From Croceivirga radicis (GTDB lineage Bacteria > Bacteroidota > Bacteroidia > Flavobacteriales > Flavobacteriaceae): 64,000 bases of DNA. The stretch spans positions 1-64,000 of the forward strand of contig NZ_MTBC01000006.1 of assembly GCF_002072105.2 (NCBI RefSeq). Direction: 5' to 3'. Numbering within the stretch: the stretch's first letter is position 1; each line of letters begins with the position of its first letter. Of this stretch, positions 40,792 through 50,794 are shown piece by piece. The position numbers were made by a program, and so were the translations under genes. The notes under the pieces are model-generated. The model was not told the DNA's origin and did no database searches. It saw only the letters and a program-made list of their open reading frames with translations.

Positions 40792-41811
40792 ATGAAGGGA
40801 AAACCGACTATTTATGACATTGCCAAGAAACTAAACATAACTGCAGCTACCGTTTCTAGAGCCCTGAACAACAATCCAAGAATAAGCCAAGCAACCAAAG
40901 AACTTGTTTTAAAGACAGCAAAGGACATGAATTATGAGCCAAACAAACTGGCTCTTGCCCTTAAGAAAGGTAAAAGCAATAACATTGGCGTTGTGGTTCC
41001 TTATATAAATAGAAACTTTTTCTCGTCCGTTATTCGGGGCATAGAAGAAGAACTTTTCCCAAAGGGCTATAATGTAATTATTAGTCAGACCCACGAATCT
41101 GCAGAAAGAGAGGTAGATATCATAAATAATTTGCTAAATGCACAGGTAGAAGGTATCATTATCTCCTTGGCCAAATTCACTAAGAATACCAAGCATTTTG
41201 AACAAGTGCTCAAGAAAAATATTCCGCTCATTTTCTTTGACCGTTACCAAGAAATGGGTGGTGTTAGTTCTGTAACTATTGATGATTACCAAGGAAGTTA
41301 TGACGCAACCATCCATTTGATCGAACAAGGTTGTGACCGCATTGCACATTTAACCGTAGACCCTACACTATCTATTTATAAACATCGTTTAGAAGGTTAC
41401 CAACAAGCCCTTATAGACCATTCTATACCGTTTAGGGAAGAATTGGTTGTAAAACTTAAAAGCGATATGGAAGAAGGTAAACGGGTTGCAGAGAACCTTA
41501 TGGCCCTGGAGAATCCGCCAAATGCCATTTTTTCAACATCAGACTATGGGGCACTAGGCGCCATAAAGTGGCTACAAACTAATGGCTATAAAGTTCCAGA
41601 AGATGTTTGCGTAGTTGGGTTTAGTAACGAACCTTTTACGCAATTTCTAGACCTTTCTATGAGCTCTGTAGACCAAGTTCCTTTAGAAATGGGCAAAATG
41701 GCCGCCCAAGTATTTTTAGAGCAAGTAAATGATGGAAACAATGTTAAAATTGAAAAGAAGGTAGTGCTCTCTCCTTCCTTAATTATTAGACAGTCTTCTA
41801 CCAAGAAATAG
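40792..41811 (+). CDS. LacI-family transcriptional regulator of the pectin/galacturonate genes
   Basis: 339 residues. N-terminal HTH TIYDIAKKLNITAATVSRAL (recognition helix TVSRALNNNP) and hinge helix YEPNKLALALKKG, then a periplasmic-binding-like sensor domain (GVVVPYINRNFFSSV, FFDRYQEMGGVSSVTIDDYQ, FSTSDYGALGAIKWL, VGFSNEPF). The effector is unknown; a uronate or KDG-type intermediate is likely. It stands between the two minus-strand operons, and matching palindromes precede both and its own gene. Its stop lies 2 bases from the convergent uxaA stop. Confidence 0.93.
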   Translation: MKGKPTIYDIAKKLNITAATVSRALNNNPRISQATKELVLKTAKDMNYEPNKLALALKKGKSNNIGVVVPYINRNFFSSVIRGIEEELFPKGYNVIISQTHESAEREVDIINNLLNAQVEGIIISLAKFTKNTKHFEQVLKKNIPLIFFDRYQEMGGVSSVTIDDYQGSYDATIHLIEQGCDRIAHLTVDPTLSIYKHRLEGYQQALIDHSIPFREELVVKLKSDMEEGKRVAENLMALENPPNAIFSTSDYGALGAIKWLQTNGYKVPEDVCVVGFSNEPFTQFLDLSMSSVDQVPLEMGKMAAQVFLEQVNDGNNVKIEKKVVLSPSLIIRQSSTKK

Positions 41812-41813
41812 TC

Positions 41814-43421
41814 TTAAAGAGAGACCCCTCTTTTCCAAGGAATAAAATCGTCTTGGTTCAGCTGATCTGCCTTAGAAACAAGTTTGCCACTGGCCACATC
41901 AATAATATAATCTAACAATATAGATGCCATTTCCGGAATGGTCTTCTCTCCTCGAATCACCGCTCCGGTATCCACATCAATAATATCAGACATTTTTTCC
42001 GCCAATTCAGTATTAGAAGAAACTTTGATTACAGGCGCAATTGGATTACCTGTTGGGGTTCCTAATCCGGTGGTAAAAACAACCATATTGGCCCCAGAAC
42101 CAACCATGCCTGTTGTACTCTCTACATCATTGCCTGGTGTACACAATAAATTAAGGCCAGGTTTGGTTACATATTCTGCATAATCCAATACCGCCGTTAT
42201 GGGCGAGGTGCCTCCCTTTTTTGCAGCGCCAGCAGATTTCATTGCATCTGTTATTAAACCGTCTTTTATATTACCTGGCGAGGGGTTCATATCAAAACCA
42301 GAACCAGCATCTACCACAGACTGTTCATAAGCCTGCATTAGGGTTAAAAATTTCTTGGCATCTTCCTCGTTTACACACCTATTTACCAGTTCTTGTTCTA
42401 CACCACAAAGCTCTGGAAACTCTGAAAGAATTGGCGAACCGCCTAGAGCCGCTAAAATATCTGAAACGTAACCAAGTGTAGGGTTAGCAGAAATACCAGA
42501 AAAACCATCTGAACCACCACATTCCAAACCTAATTTTAATTTTGATAAGGGGGCTGGTTTTCGTTCTATTTCATTGGCCTTTTTTATGGATAAAAAGGAA
42601 TCTTTAATAGTGGTATTAAGCATTTGCTCAACCGTTCCCATCTGCTGCTGCTCGTAAATAAGCACCGGTTTTTTAAAATCCGTATTTATTGCGTTTAACG
42701 CATCTTTAAATATTTGAATCTGCAAGTTTTGACAACCTAGACTTAAAACCGTAGCGCCTGCAACGTTTGGGTTGTTTACATACCCTGCCAACAGTTTAGC
42801 TAATAACTCAGAATCTTGACGAATACCACCACAACCTCCCTGGTGGGTTATAAACTTGACCTTAATATTATCAAAAATAGACTTGCGCTTTGCCTGCGGC
42901 TGGGCAGCTTCCGCGTTTCCGCTAATTAACCCTCGGAGCAACTGTCTTTGTTCACTTACCTCATCTATATACAACTCCTTTTCAAAGACCTCTTTTAACC
43001 GTTCTATATTCTTGTTTTCGCAGAATACCAATGGAAAAAACAACCAAATATTTTCTGTGCCAACCTGACCATCTGGCCTATGATAACCTAAAAACGTTCT
43101 GTCTTGGTAGCCAGAAACATCTGGGGCGGTCCATGAATAGTCTGCCGTTTTTCCGGTGGTTTGGGCACTAGTATGTTTTACATTCTCTGTAGACAAAAGA
43201 CCTCCTTTAGGAATAGCGCTGATAGCCTTACCAACTAGAACACCGTACATGATTATTTTACCACCAATAGGTATTTGTTCTAAAGCAATTTTATGCTTTG
43301 CCTTAACTGCTTCAACAATTGTTATCTTTTCTTCGTTAAGCGTAACCAACTCTCCTTCTGTTAGAGAGGTTAATGCCACCGCTACATTATCTTCTGCTTG
43401 AACTTTGATGATTTTTTGCAT
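41814..43421 (-). CDS. uxaA: Altronate dehydratase
   Basis: 535 residues, cytoplasmic. N-terminal SAF-type domain (~1-85, DNVAVALTSLTEGELVTL) is joined to the large dehydratase domain with HQGGCGGIRQDSELLAKLL, VLSLGCQNLQIQIF, GLECGGSDGFSGISANPTLG and CTPGNDVESTTGMVGSGAN. Converts D-altronate to 2-keto-3-deoxygluconate. Length is that of the fused UxaA form (~500 residues). Last gene of the galacturonate operon, 19 bases after uxaB. Confidence 0.95.
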   Translation of the reverse strand: MQKIIKVQAEDNVAVALTSLTEGELVTLNEEKITIVEAVKAKHKIALEQIPIGGKIIMYGVLVGKAISAIPKGGLLSTENVKHTSAQTTGKTADYSWTAPDVSGYQDRTFLGYHRPDGQVGTENIWLFFPLVFCENKNIERLKEVFEKELYIDEVSEQRQLLRGLISGNAEAAQPQAKRKSIFDNIKVKFITHQGGCGGIRQDSELLAKLLAGYVNNPNVAGATVLSLGCQNLQIQIFKDALNAINTDFKKPVLIYEQQQMGTVEQMLNTTIKDSFLSIKKANEIERKPAPLSKLKLGLECGGSDGFSGISANPTLGYVSDILAALGGSPILSEFPELCGVEQELVNRCVNEEDAKKFLTLMQAYEQSVVDAGSGFDMNPSPGNIKDGLITDAMKSAGAAKKGGTSPITAVLDYAEYVTKPGLNLLCTPGNDVESTTGMVGSGANMVVFTTGLGTPTGNPIAPVIKVSSNTELAEKMSDIIDVDTGAVIRGEKTIPEMASILLDYIIDVASGKLVSKADQLNQDDFIPWKRGVSL

Positions 43422-43440
43422 AACAAGGCTTTTCTATATT

Positions 43441-44877
43441 TTAAACGAATGCTTTGTATCCCTGCTCTACCCCATGTTCTTCTATTAACATTAGGGCTTT
43501 TATAACTTCGTTTTTAAGGCCCGGAATCTTAGTTAAGTCGGTATCCCAAAATGAAGTATTGGCCAATACTTCTTGAACCAAGGCTTCTATACTTAAATTA
43601 TTCCAAAGCTGCTTAAACGTATCCATGAGTACAGCGTCATCATTGACTGGTAGTTGTTCACCTTTCCAACTACCTTTATAAAAACGAAGCAGACAAGCAA
43701 ATGCAAAAGTTAGGTTTTTAGGCAGTTTACCCTTCGCTTCAAAATATGCCAACAGACTAGGTAAAACCCTTACCTTGAATTTTGAGATAGAGTTAAGCGC
43801 AATACTGGCCAATTGGTGTTTAATAAATGGATTTCTAAATCGGTCTAAAACCGCTTCAGCAAACGCTTCCAACTCTTCTTTGGGCAGGTCTAAAGTTGGT
43901 ATTATCTCCTCAAAAATAGTAGCTTTTACAAACCTGCCAGTAAAATCATTATCTACGGTTTGCTTTACCGTTTCATTACCATAAAGTAATGAAAATGGCA
44001 CCATACTCGTGTGTGCGCCATTCAATATGCGTACCTTTCTGGTTCTATACGGCTGCATATCCGCTACAATTTTTACGTCTAGTTTAGTACCTGCAAAAGG
44101 CAACTTTTTCTTTAAAGCCTCACCACCCTCAATAACCCATAGAAAAAACACCTCTGAAGTTACAATTAGATTATCCTTATAAGCCAATTGTTCTTGGTAA
44201 GCATCGATATCGTCTTTAGGGTATCCTGGCACAATACGATCTACCAAGGTGTTATGAAAACTATTTGCTTCTAAAACCCAATTTTTAAACCCCTCATCCA
44301 AATTCCATAAATCAATATATTTCAGCATCACCTCTTTAAGGGTATCTGCATTATAATTTATTAATTCACAAGGAATTACCACCAATCCTTTATCTATTGC
44401 ACCGTTAAAGAACTGGTATCTATGATACAATAATTGTGTTAGCTTGGCAGGAAACGAATTTGGTGGTTGCATATCCAAAGCATCGCCAGCATCAAAAGCA
44501 ATTCCTGCTTCCGTAGTGTTAGAAATTATAAATTCTAAAGTTGCTTCTTGAGCTAAAGCCAAGTAAGACTGATGGTCTTTGTAAGGGTCTATAGCTGTAA
44601 CTATGGAATCTATTAAGTGCTTTTCTTCTATTTCTTGACCAGAAACTACGCCTTTAGAAAATAAAGTATAAAGACCATCTTGATCATTAAGCATAGAAAC
44701 CAAACCACGATCTATGGGTTGTACAACGGCTACACCCGCATTAAAATCTTTTTCAAGGTTCAATAACTGAATAGCATAGTCTACAAAGGCTCTTAAGAAA
44801 TTACCTTCACCAAACTGCACAACTTTAATCGGCCTTTTTGGCAAGGCCGAAACGTTCTTTCTATTTAACAATTCCAT
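43441..44877 (-). CDS. uxaB: Tagaturonate reductase (altronate oxidoreductase)
   Basis: 478 residues. Mannitol-dehydrogenase superfamily: N-terminal VQFGEGNFLRAFVDYAIQLL (nucleotide site), KVRILNGAHTSMVPFSLLYG (substrate-side Asn-Gly-Ala-His) and a helical C-terminal domain (DRFRNPFIKHQLASIALNS). NAD(H)-dependent reduction of D-tagaturonate to D-altronate. The neighbours uxaA and uxaC favour UxaB over a fructuronate or mannitol enzyme. Starts 9 bases after the TRAP large permease gene. Confidence 0.92.
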   Translation of the reverse strand: MELLNRKNVSALPKRPIKVVQFGEGNFLRAFVDYAIQLLNLEKDFNAGVAVVQPIDRGLVSMLNDQDGLYTLFSKGVVSGQEIEEKHLIDSIVTAIDPYKDHQSYLALAQEATLEFIISNTTEAGIAFDAGDALDMQPPNSFPAKLTQLLYHRYQFFNGAIDKGLVVIPCELINYNADTLKEVMLKYIDLWNLDEGFKNWVLEANSFHNTLVDRIVPGYPKDDIDAYQEQLAYKDNLIVTSEVFFLWVIEGGEALKKKLPFAGTKLDVKIVADMQPYRTRKVRILNGAHTSMVPFSLLYGNETVKQTVDNDFTGRFVKATIFEEIIPTLDLPKEELEAFAEAVLDRFRNPFIKHQLASIALNSISKFKVRVLPSLLAYFEAKGKLPKNLTFAFACLLRFYKGSWKGEQLPVNDDAVLMDTFKQLWNNLSIEALVQEVLANTSFWDTDLTKIPGLKNEVIKALMLIEEHGVEQGYKAFV

Positions 44878-44886
44878 ATTCTAATT

Positions 44887-46185
44887 TTAAACGCCAAACA
44901 CTTTTGGCAACCAAAGGGTTAACTGCGGAAAATAAGTCACTAAAAACAAAGCCAATATCATTGCCAAAAACAAAGGAATTAACGGCTTCACTACTTTTTC
45001 TATGGTTGTATTGGCAATACCTACCCCAACAAAGAGAACAGAACCTACTGGGGGTGTACAGAGCCCAATACATAAGTTTAATACCATAACAATTCCAAAC
45101 TGAATGGGATCCATTCCTAATTTGGTGACAATTGGTAAAAAAATCGGGGTAAATATTAGCACGGCAGGGGTCATATCCATAAATATGCCTACACATAATA
45201 GTAGAAGGTTAATAATCAATAAGATTACAATAGGATTATCACTTAACCCCAAAAGGGTAGTACTAATATCTTGCGGAATATTTTCATAAGACATTACCCA
45301 AGACATACTCATTGAGGCACCAATTAAAAGCATAACGATTGCTGTGGTAGCAGAGGAATCTAGCAATATTTCCGGTAAATCTTTAAACTTTATTTCTTTG
45401 TAAATAAACCCTAACACCAAGCAGTACAGCACCGCGATCGCCGACGCTTCCGTAGCGGTAAATATTCCAGATACAATACCTCCTATAACTACTACCAATA
45501 AAAGCAAGCTTGGAAATGCATCTACAAAAGCCTTACCTACCTCTTTTATACTGCTCCTTTTACCTGTTTTATAGCCTTTCTTTTTTGCCCAGAAAGCAGC
45601 CACAACCATAAGAAATAGACCAGTTAGAATACCTGGTATATATCCTGCCAAAAACAGCGCTGCGATAGATACACCGCCACTGGCCAGTGAATATACAATA
45701 AGCACGTTACTAGGTGGAATTACCAAACCTGTTGTACTAGAGGTTATATTAACAGCCGCGCCAAATTCTTTAGAATAACCTTCCTTTTCCATTTCTGGTC
45801 CTAAAATACTACCCATAGCGGATGCGGAGGCCATGGCAGAGCCTGCAATGGCACCCATTAACATGGCCGCAATTACGTTAATCAATGCCAACCCGCCGGG
45901 GAAAGCACCAACCAAGGTTTTGGCAAATGCTATAAGCCTATGCGCTACGCCACCCTTATTCATAAGTTGCCCTGAGAGCACAAAGAAGGGTATGGCCAAA
46001 AGGGCAAAGCTATCCAAACCAGTTGCCATTCGTTGGGCTACTGTTGTTACCGCAGGTAAAAATGGAATGCTTACCAACATGGTTAAAACGGATGACATGG
46101 CAATACTCCATGCAACTGGGGTTCCTATAGATAGGAAAAAAATAAAGCTGATCACCAGCACCAATACGGGAATATATTCTGCCAT
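44887..46185 (-). CDS. TRAP transporter large permease (DctM-type)
   Basis: 432 residues with about 12 hydrophobic helices. Family motifs include SFALLAIPFFVLSGQLMNKG, AFPGGLALINVIAAMLMGAI and the late GSVLFVGVGIANTTIEKV. It forms the sodium-coupled import channel with the small permease; cargo inferred from the operon is galacturonate or a related uronate. It begins one base after the small-subunit stop. Confidence 0.93.
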   Translation of the reverse strand: MAEYIPVLVLVISFIFFLSIGTPVAWSIAMSSVLTMLVSIPFLPAVTTVAQRMATGLDSFALLAIPFFVLSGQLMNKGGVAHRLIAFAKTLVGAFPGGLALINVIAAMLMGAIAGSAMASASAMGSILGPEMEKEGYSKEFGAAVNITSSTTGLVIPPSNVLIVYSLASGGVSIAALFLAGYIPGILTGLFLMVVAAFWAKKKGYKTGKRSSIKEVGKAFVDAFPSLLLLVVVIGGIVSGIFTATEASAIAVLYCLVLGFIYKEIKFKDLPEILLDSSATTAIVMLLIGASMSMSWVMSYENIPQDISTTLLGLSDNPIVILLIINLLLLCVGIFMDMTPAVLIFTPIFLPIVTKLGMDPIQFGIVMVLNLCIGLCTPPVGSVLFVGVGIANTTIEKVVKPLIPLFLAMILALFLVTYFPQLTLWLPKVFGV

Positions 46186-46186
46186 C

Positions 46187-46642
46187 TTAGTTTTTTAGTA
46201 AATCGTTCAGTTTGTAATAAATAATAAGTAGACCACTTAATGGAATTACCATGTAGACCAATGCCAAGGGAATCTGTAAGGCAGGAGATTTTTGACCTAG
46301 TAAGTAACTAATGTAAACCAATCTACAACCGCCTATGACCATTGCAAAAAACGCAAAGAGAATTATTAAGATGTAAACCAAAGCTTTTATTTTTCTTTGG
46401 GTACCCTCACTAGCTTTGGAGGGCAAAACATCTATGGCTACGTGCATTTTTCTACCAGAAACGTAGGCTGCTCCTAAAACACCTACCCAAATCATCAAAT
46501 AACGCGCCAACTCATCTGTAAAAGAACTTGGCTCCCCTACCAAGTACCTACTTGCAACTTGCCAAAGTACATTTATCACCATTACTCCCATAATAAGAGC
46601 TAACAGTTTACCTAAAATCTGGTCTATTTTGTTGCGTACCAT
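46187..46642 (-). CDS. TRAP transporter small permease (DctQ-type)
   Basis: 151 residues with four membrane helices; ELARYLMIWVGVLGAAYVSG and KMHVAIDVL are the family's central motif. It joins the large permease in the inner membrane. Its start overlaps the stop of the binding-protein gene by one base. Confidence 0.92.
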   Translation of the reverse strand: MVRNKIDQILGKLLALIMGVMVINVLWQVASRYLVGEPSSFTDELARYLMIWVGVLGAAYVSGRKMHVAIDVLPSKASEGTQRKIKALVYILIILFAFFAMVIGGCRLVYISYLLGQKSPALQIPLALVYMVIPLSGLLIIYYKLNDLLKN

Positions 46643-47613
46643 TATTCTGTTTGCTTGATTTTGGTAATTAAATCATAAAGTTCGGGCTGATCTTTATATG
46701 CATCATAAATGCCTTCTACTTTATCCATAAATGGATTTTTTTCTGGCCTGATTACTTCAACACCAGCTGCTTTAACGGCATCTAATGCTTCTTGCTCAGA
46801 TGCCGCCCATAACTCTCTTTGTACCGAAACGGATTTTTGCACCGCTTCTTTTACCCAGCCCTTTTCTTGTTCCGTTAAATTATTCCAGGCCTGTGTGCCC
46901 ATAACCAAAACATCTGGCAGGGTTGTATGTTCGTCTAACGCATAATATTTACACACTTCGTAATGCCTAGACAAATAGAAACTTGGTGGGTTGTTTTCTG
47001 CACCGTCTACCACTCCTTGTTGCAGTGAGGTGTACAATTCTCCCCAAGAAATTGGAGTTGGAGAACCTCCAAGGCTCCTTACCATGTCCATTGCGGTTAC
47101 ACTTTCCATCACCCTAATTTTCATGCCCTCTAAATCCGTTGGTTGCGCAACAGGTCTTTCTTTGGTATAAAAACTCCTACTTCCGGCATCATAATAAGCA
47201 AGTCCCTTAAGCCAATATTGTTGGCCTTCATCTAACAATTGCTGCCCTATAGGCCCATCTAAAACAGTAAAAGAATGCTGCCTATCCCTAAAAATAAAAG
47301 GTAAACCCAGCACTTTCATTTTTGGCGCAAAATTTTCCATTACCCCAACAGAAACCTTGGTCATATCCAAGCTTCCTATTTGTAAAAGTTCCAGGTTTTC
47401 CCGTTCTGTTCCTAATTGTTGACTGGGATAAATCTGTACTTCCATTTTACCACCAGAAATCTCTTTTAGATCCTGCCCCATCTGTACCATTGCCTTGTGC
47501 ACGGAATGATTCACATCTAAACCATGTGCAAGCTTTAGCACTTTAACGTCCTCTTGGCCACAACTGGCCAAAAGAAGCACAAGCATTAGGATTTTTATAT
47601 ACTTAAGGTTCAC
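46642..47613 (-). CDS. TRAP solute-binding lipoprotein (DctP-type)
   Basis: 323 residues with a GTG start at 47613; lipobox LLLASC, Cys18. Core motifs: KLAHGLDVNHSVHKA, YPSQQLGTERENLELLQIGS, GMKIRVMESVTAMDMVRSLG with the carboxylate-binding Arg, and TSLQQGVVDGAENNPPSFY. It binds an acidic sugar and passes it to the permease. Lipid anchoring differs from classical soluble DctP proteins. Starts 2 bases after eda. Confidence 0.92.
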   Translation of the reverse strand: MNLKYIKILMLVLLLASCGQEDVKVLKLAHGLDVNHSVHKAMVQMGQDLKEISGGKMEVQIYPSQQLGTERENLELLQIGSLDMTKVSVGVMENFAPKMKVLGLPFIFRDRQHSFTVLDGPIGQQLLDEGQQYWLKGLAYYDAGSRSFYTKERPVAQPTDLEGMKIRVMESVTAMDMVRSLGGSPTPISWGELYTSLQQGVVDGAENNPPSFYLSRHYEVCKYYALDEHTTLPDVLVMGTQAWNNLTEQEKGWVKEAVQKSVSVQRELWAASEQEALDAVKAAGVEVIRPEKNPFMDKVEGIYDAYKDQPELYDLITKIKQTE

Positions 47614-47615
47614 AA

Positions 47616-48287
47616 CTAAGTGTTTCTAATTTCTTTTATAAGTGCCAAGGTTTCCTTTACCTTTTGGGTCAGCCCCGTATAATCCTTATTGGCCAAAACG
47701 GCTTTAGATATCAATTGGGATCCCATACCTACACAGGTTACTCCAGCACCAAACCAACCTTTTAAATTTTCTGGATCCGTACTTACACCGCCAGTTGGCA
47801 TAATACTGGTCCATGGTTGCGGCCCCTTTATGGCCTTTACAAATCCGGGACCATAGGTACTCCCTGGAAATAGTTTAATTACCTCAACACCCAGCTCTTC
47901 TGCACGGTTTATTTCGGTTAAACTACCACAACCGGGAGCATACATGATTTTTCTTCGATTACAGGTAATTGCAATATCTTCTCTAAGCGATGGCGTTACA
48001 ATAAAGTTTGCCCCCATTTGGATGAACAGACTAGCAGCAGCAGCATCTGTTATAGAACCCACCCCCATAATCATTCCCGGTAATTCCGCTAATGCATATT
48101 TGTTCAACGCTGAGAAAACTTCAAAAGCAAAATCGCCCCTAGCTGTAAATTCCAACAATCTGGCCCCACCATCATAACAAGCCTTTAAAACTTGTTTGCC
48201 CAACTCAATATCTGGATGATAAAACAAGGGAACCATACCGGTTTCGCTCATAGTGTTGGCCACTTCTATTCTTGTATATTCTGCCAT
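47616..48287 (-). CDS. eda: KDPG/KHG aldolase
   Basis: 223 residues. Class I aldolase TIM barrel: LLEFTARGDFAF (general-base Glu), GVGSITDAAAASLFIQMGAN, and VIKLFPGSTYGPGFVKAIKG with the Schiff-base Lys in IKLFPGS; GGVS phosphate loop near 185. Splits 2-keto-3-deoxy-6-phosphogluconate into pyruvate and glyceraldehyde 3-phosphate, the end of the pathway encoded here. Lies 24 bases after kdgK. Confidence 0.94.
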   Translation of the reverse strand: MAEYTRIEVANTMSETGMVPLFYHPDIELGKQVLKACYDGGARLLEFTARGDFAFEVFSALNKYALAELPGMIMGVGSITDAAAASLFIQMGANFIVTPSLREDIAITCNRRKIMYAPGCGSLTEINRAEELGVEVIKLFPGSTYGPGFVKAIKGPQPWTSIMPTGGVSTDPENLKGWFGAGVTCVGMGSQLISKAVLANKDYTGLTQKVKETLALIKEIRNT

Positions 48288-48311
48288 TTTTACAATCAGA
48301 AATTAAATTAA

Positions 48312-49352
48312 TTATCTAGAAACTCTACCTGATGCATCACCACCCATTAGTTTCTCTACTTCCTCTATGGTAGCCAAGTTAGCATCACCTTTAATGGTAT
48401 GTTTTAAGCAAGAAGCAGCTACAGCAAAATCCAAAGCTTTTTGGTCATCATTGGGCCAGGTCATTAACCCGTAAATTAAGCCACCCATAAAAGAATCACC
48501 ACCACCTACGCGGTCTACAATATGGGTTATTTGATATTCTCTAGACTTAAATAGTTTTTCACCATCATAAAGTACACCAGCCCACGTATTGTGGGATGCT
48601 GAAAGTGAACCTCTTAAAGTTGTTATTACTTTTTTGGCATTTGGAAATTTCTTGGTCATTTGCTTGCATACAGATAAAAATGCTTCTGCTTTTACATGCT
48701 CTCCCTGGGTTGTAATGTCCAAGCCTTCTGGTTTAATACCAAAGTGCTTTTCGGCATCTTCCTCATTACCTAATACAATATCGCAATATGATGTAAGCTC
48801 CGTCATTATAGCTTCCCTATCACCACCATATTTCCAAAGTTTGGCCCTGTAGTTTAAATCCGTAGAAATGGTAACGCCCATTTCTTTTGCTACCTTAACC
48901 GCTTCAATACAGGCATCTGCCGCACCTTGAGATATTGCTGGTGTAATACCCGTCCAATGAAACCAGTCTGCATCTTTAAACACTGATTTCCAATCTACCA
49001 TTCCAGGTTTTATTTCGGCCATTGCAGAGTGCGCACGATCATAAACCACCTTGCTACCTCTAGATACAGCACCGGTCTCTAAAAAGTAAATTCCTAAACG
49101 GTCACCACCAAATACTATATGATCGGTACCTACGTTGCGCTTACGCATTTCCATTAGGGCGCAATCGCCAATATCGTTTTTAGGCAAACGGGTAACAAAA
49201 TCTACGTCTAGCCCATAATTGGCCAAGGATACCGCCACATTGGACTCTCCACCACCATAGACCACATCAAAACTATTGGTCTGGGAAAATCTTAAAAATC
49301 CCGGAGGTGCAAGCCTTAACATTATCTCTCCAAAGGTTACTATTTTTTTCAT
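48312..49352 (-). CDS. kdgK: 2-keto-3-deoxygluconate kinase (PfkB family)
   Basis: 346 residues. TFGEIMLRLAPPG at the start, VYGGGESNVAVSLANYG for the sugar site, and DRVGGGDSFMGGLIYG as the C-terminal signature with the catalytic Asp. DLNYRAKLW lies mid-protein. Phosphorylates KDG to KDPG. Next to eda in the order expected for uronate catabolism. Confidence 0.94.
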   Translation of the reverse strand: MKKIVTFGEIMLRLAPPGFLRFSQTNSFDVVYGGGESNVAVSLANYGLDVDFVTRLPKNDIGDCALMEMRKRNVGTDHIVFGGDRLGIYFLETGAVSRGSKVVYDRAHSAMAEIKPGMVDWKSVFKDADWFHWTGITPAISQGAADACIEAVKVAKEMGVTISTDLNYRAKLWKYGGDREAIMTELTSYCDIVLGNEEDAEKHFGIKPEGLDITTQGEHVKAEAFLSVCKQMTKKFPNAKKVITTLRGSLSASHNTWAGVLYDGEKLFKSREYQITHIVDRVGGGDSFMGGLIYGLMTWPNDDQKALDFAVAASCLKHTIKGDANLATIEEVEKLMGGDASGRVSR

Positions 49353-49381
49353 TCTTGTATTTTGTTTGTTTAGGTTGTTAG

Positions 49382-50785
49382 TTAAAATTCAAAGTAATTT
49401 TTGGCATTGGTATAGCAAATGTCTTTTACCATGTTACCAACTAAATCCATATCTTTTGGTAATTCTCCCAATTGCATTTCCGTGCCTAGTAGATTGCACA
49501 AAATTCTTCTAAAATATTCGTGCCTAGGAAAAGACATAAAGCTTCTAGAGTCGGTTAGCATTCCTACAAAACAGCTTAGCAACCCCATATTTGACAGGGC
49601 ATTTATCTGTTTTTCCATTCCGTCTTTTTGGTCTAGAAACCACCAACCAGAACCCCATTGCATCTTACCCCTAACCTTACCATCATTGAAATTACCTATC
49701 ATAGTCGCAAATATTTCATTATCTGCAGGGTTTAAATTGTACAAGATGGTCTTTGCCAATTTGTCTTTAGTATCTAAGGCATCTAGAAAACGAGATAAAT
49801 TATGGGCCTGTGAATAATCCCCAATAGAATCCCAACCAGTATCTGGACCAAGAACCTTGTTCATTCTAGTATTGTTGTTACGCATGGCACCAAGGTGAAA
49901 CTGTTGCACCCAGCCGCGCAAATGGTATTGTTCTCCCAAGAACAACAACAGTGCAGTTTGGAATTTTTCATCCTCCTCCAAACTCACTAGGCTACCACCT
50001 CTTCTTTTTTGGAATATAGCTTCTATCTCAGTATTGGTGGCGTAGCTGAAGGGCACGTAATTTAATCCATGATCACACAATCTACAACCGTTTTCATGGA
50101 AATATTCTAATCTAGAAACCAACGCATCACAAAGTGCTTTGTACGAATCTATATTGGCATTACACACCGCCTCTAATTGGTTCAAATAGTCGTTATACGT
50201 TGGTGTGTTGATTAAAATAGCTTTATCTGGCCTAAATGCCGTACTCATGGTGGTTTTGGCCCCAGAATCCTTTAATTGCTGGTGATATTCCAAAGAATCC
50301 AATGGGTCTTCCGTTGTACAAACCACCTCAACGTTCATTTTATTTAAAAGCCCCTGAACACTGTAGTCTTTGGTTTTTAGTTTGTCTGATGTTGCTGTAT
50401 AAATAGAAGCAGCTGATTCTGTATTTAGTAACTGGTCTATATCAAAATAGCGTTTCAGTTCTAAATGCGTCCAATGGTAGAGCGGATTTCGTAATGTAGC
50501 GGGAACTGTTTTTGCCCAGGCCGCAAATTTTTCTTTATCAGATGCACTGCCCGTAATATACTTTTCATCTACACCATTAGTACGCATTGCACGCCATTTG
50601 TAATGGTCGCCATTTATCCACACCTTAGTAATATTTTCAAAAACAGTATTTGCTGCAATATCCTTTGGTGGCAAATGGCAGTGATAATCAATTATGGGCT
50701 GTGGCGCCGCATAGGTATGGTATAGCTCTTCTGCGTACTTATTCTGCAACAGAAAACTATCTGTTATAAAGTTTGTTGTTGACAT
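49382..50785 (-). CDS. uxaC: Uronate (galacturonate/glucuronate) isomerase
   Basis: 467 residues, amidohydrolase-fold. Metal His pair in DYHCHLPPKDIA, W-K motif NGDHYKWRAMRTNGVDE, DPLDSLEYH, CDHGLNYVPF and LTDSRSFMSFPRHEYFRRI at the C-terminus are hallmarks of UxaC. Converts D-galacturonate to D-tagaturonate. Typical family length. 9 bases after kduD. Confidence 0.95.
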   Translation of the reverse strand: MSTTNFITDSFLLQNKYAEELYHTYAAPQPIIDYHCHLPPKDIAANTVFENITKVWINGDHYKWRAMRTNGVDEKYITGSASDKEKFAAWAKTVPATLRNPLYHWTHLELKRYFDIDQLLNTESAASIYTATSDKLKTKDYSVQGLLNKMNVEVVCTTEDPLDSLEYHQQLKDSGAKTTMSTAFRPDKAILINTPTYNDYLNQLEAVCNANIDSYKALCDALVSRLEYFHENGCRLCDHGLNYVPFSYATNTEIEAIFQKRRGGSLVSLEEDEKFQTALLLFLGEQYHLRGWVQQFHLGAMRNNNTRMNKVLGPDTGWDSIGDYSQAHNLSRFLDALDTKDKLAKTILYNLNPADNEIFATMIGNFNDGKVRGKMQWGSGWWFLDQKDGMEKQINALSNMGLLSCFVGMLTDSRSFMSFPRHEYFRRILCNLLGTEMQLGELPKDMDLVGNMVKDICYTNAKNYFEF

Positions 50786-50794
50786 AGTTGTTGT

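Noticed and set aside
41816-41833. Short AAAGAG/CTCTTT stem between lacI and uxaA ends as a terminator
   Set aside because: Six pairs only, no U-run after it, and it could occur by chance in A+T-rich sequence.
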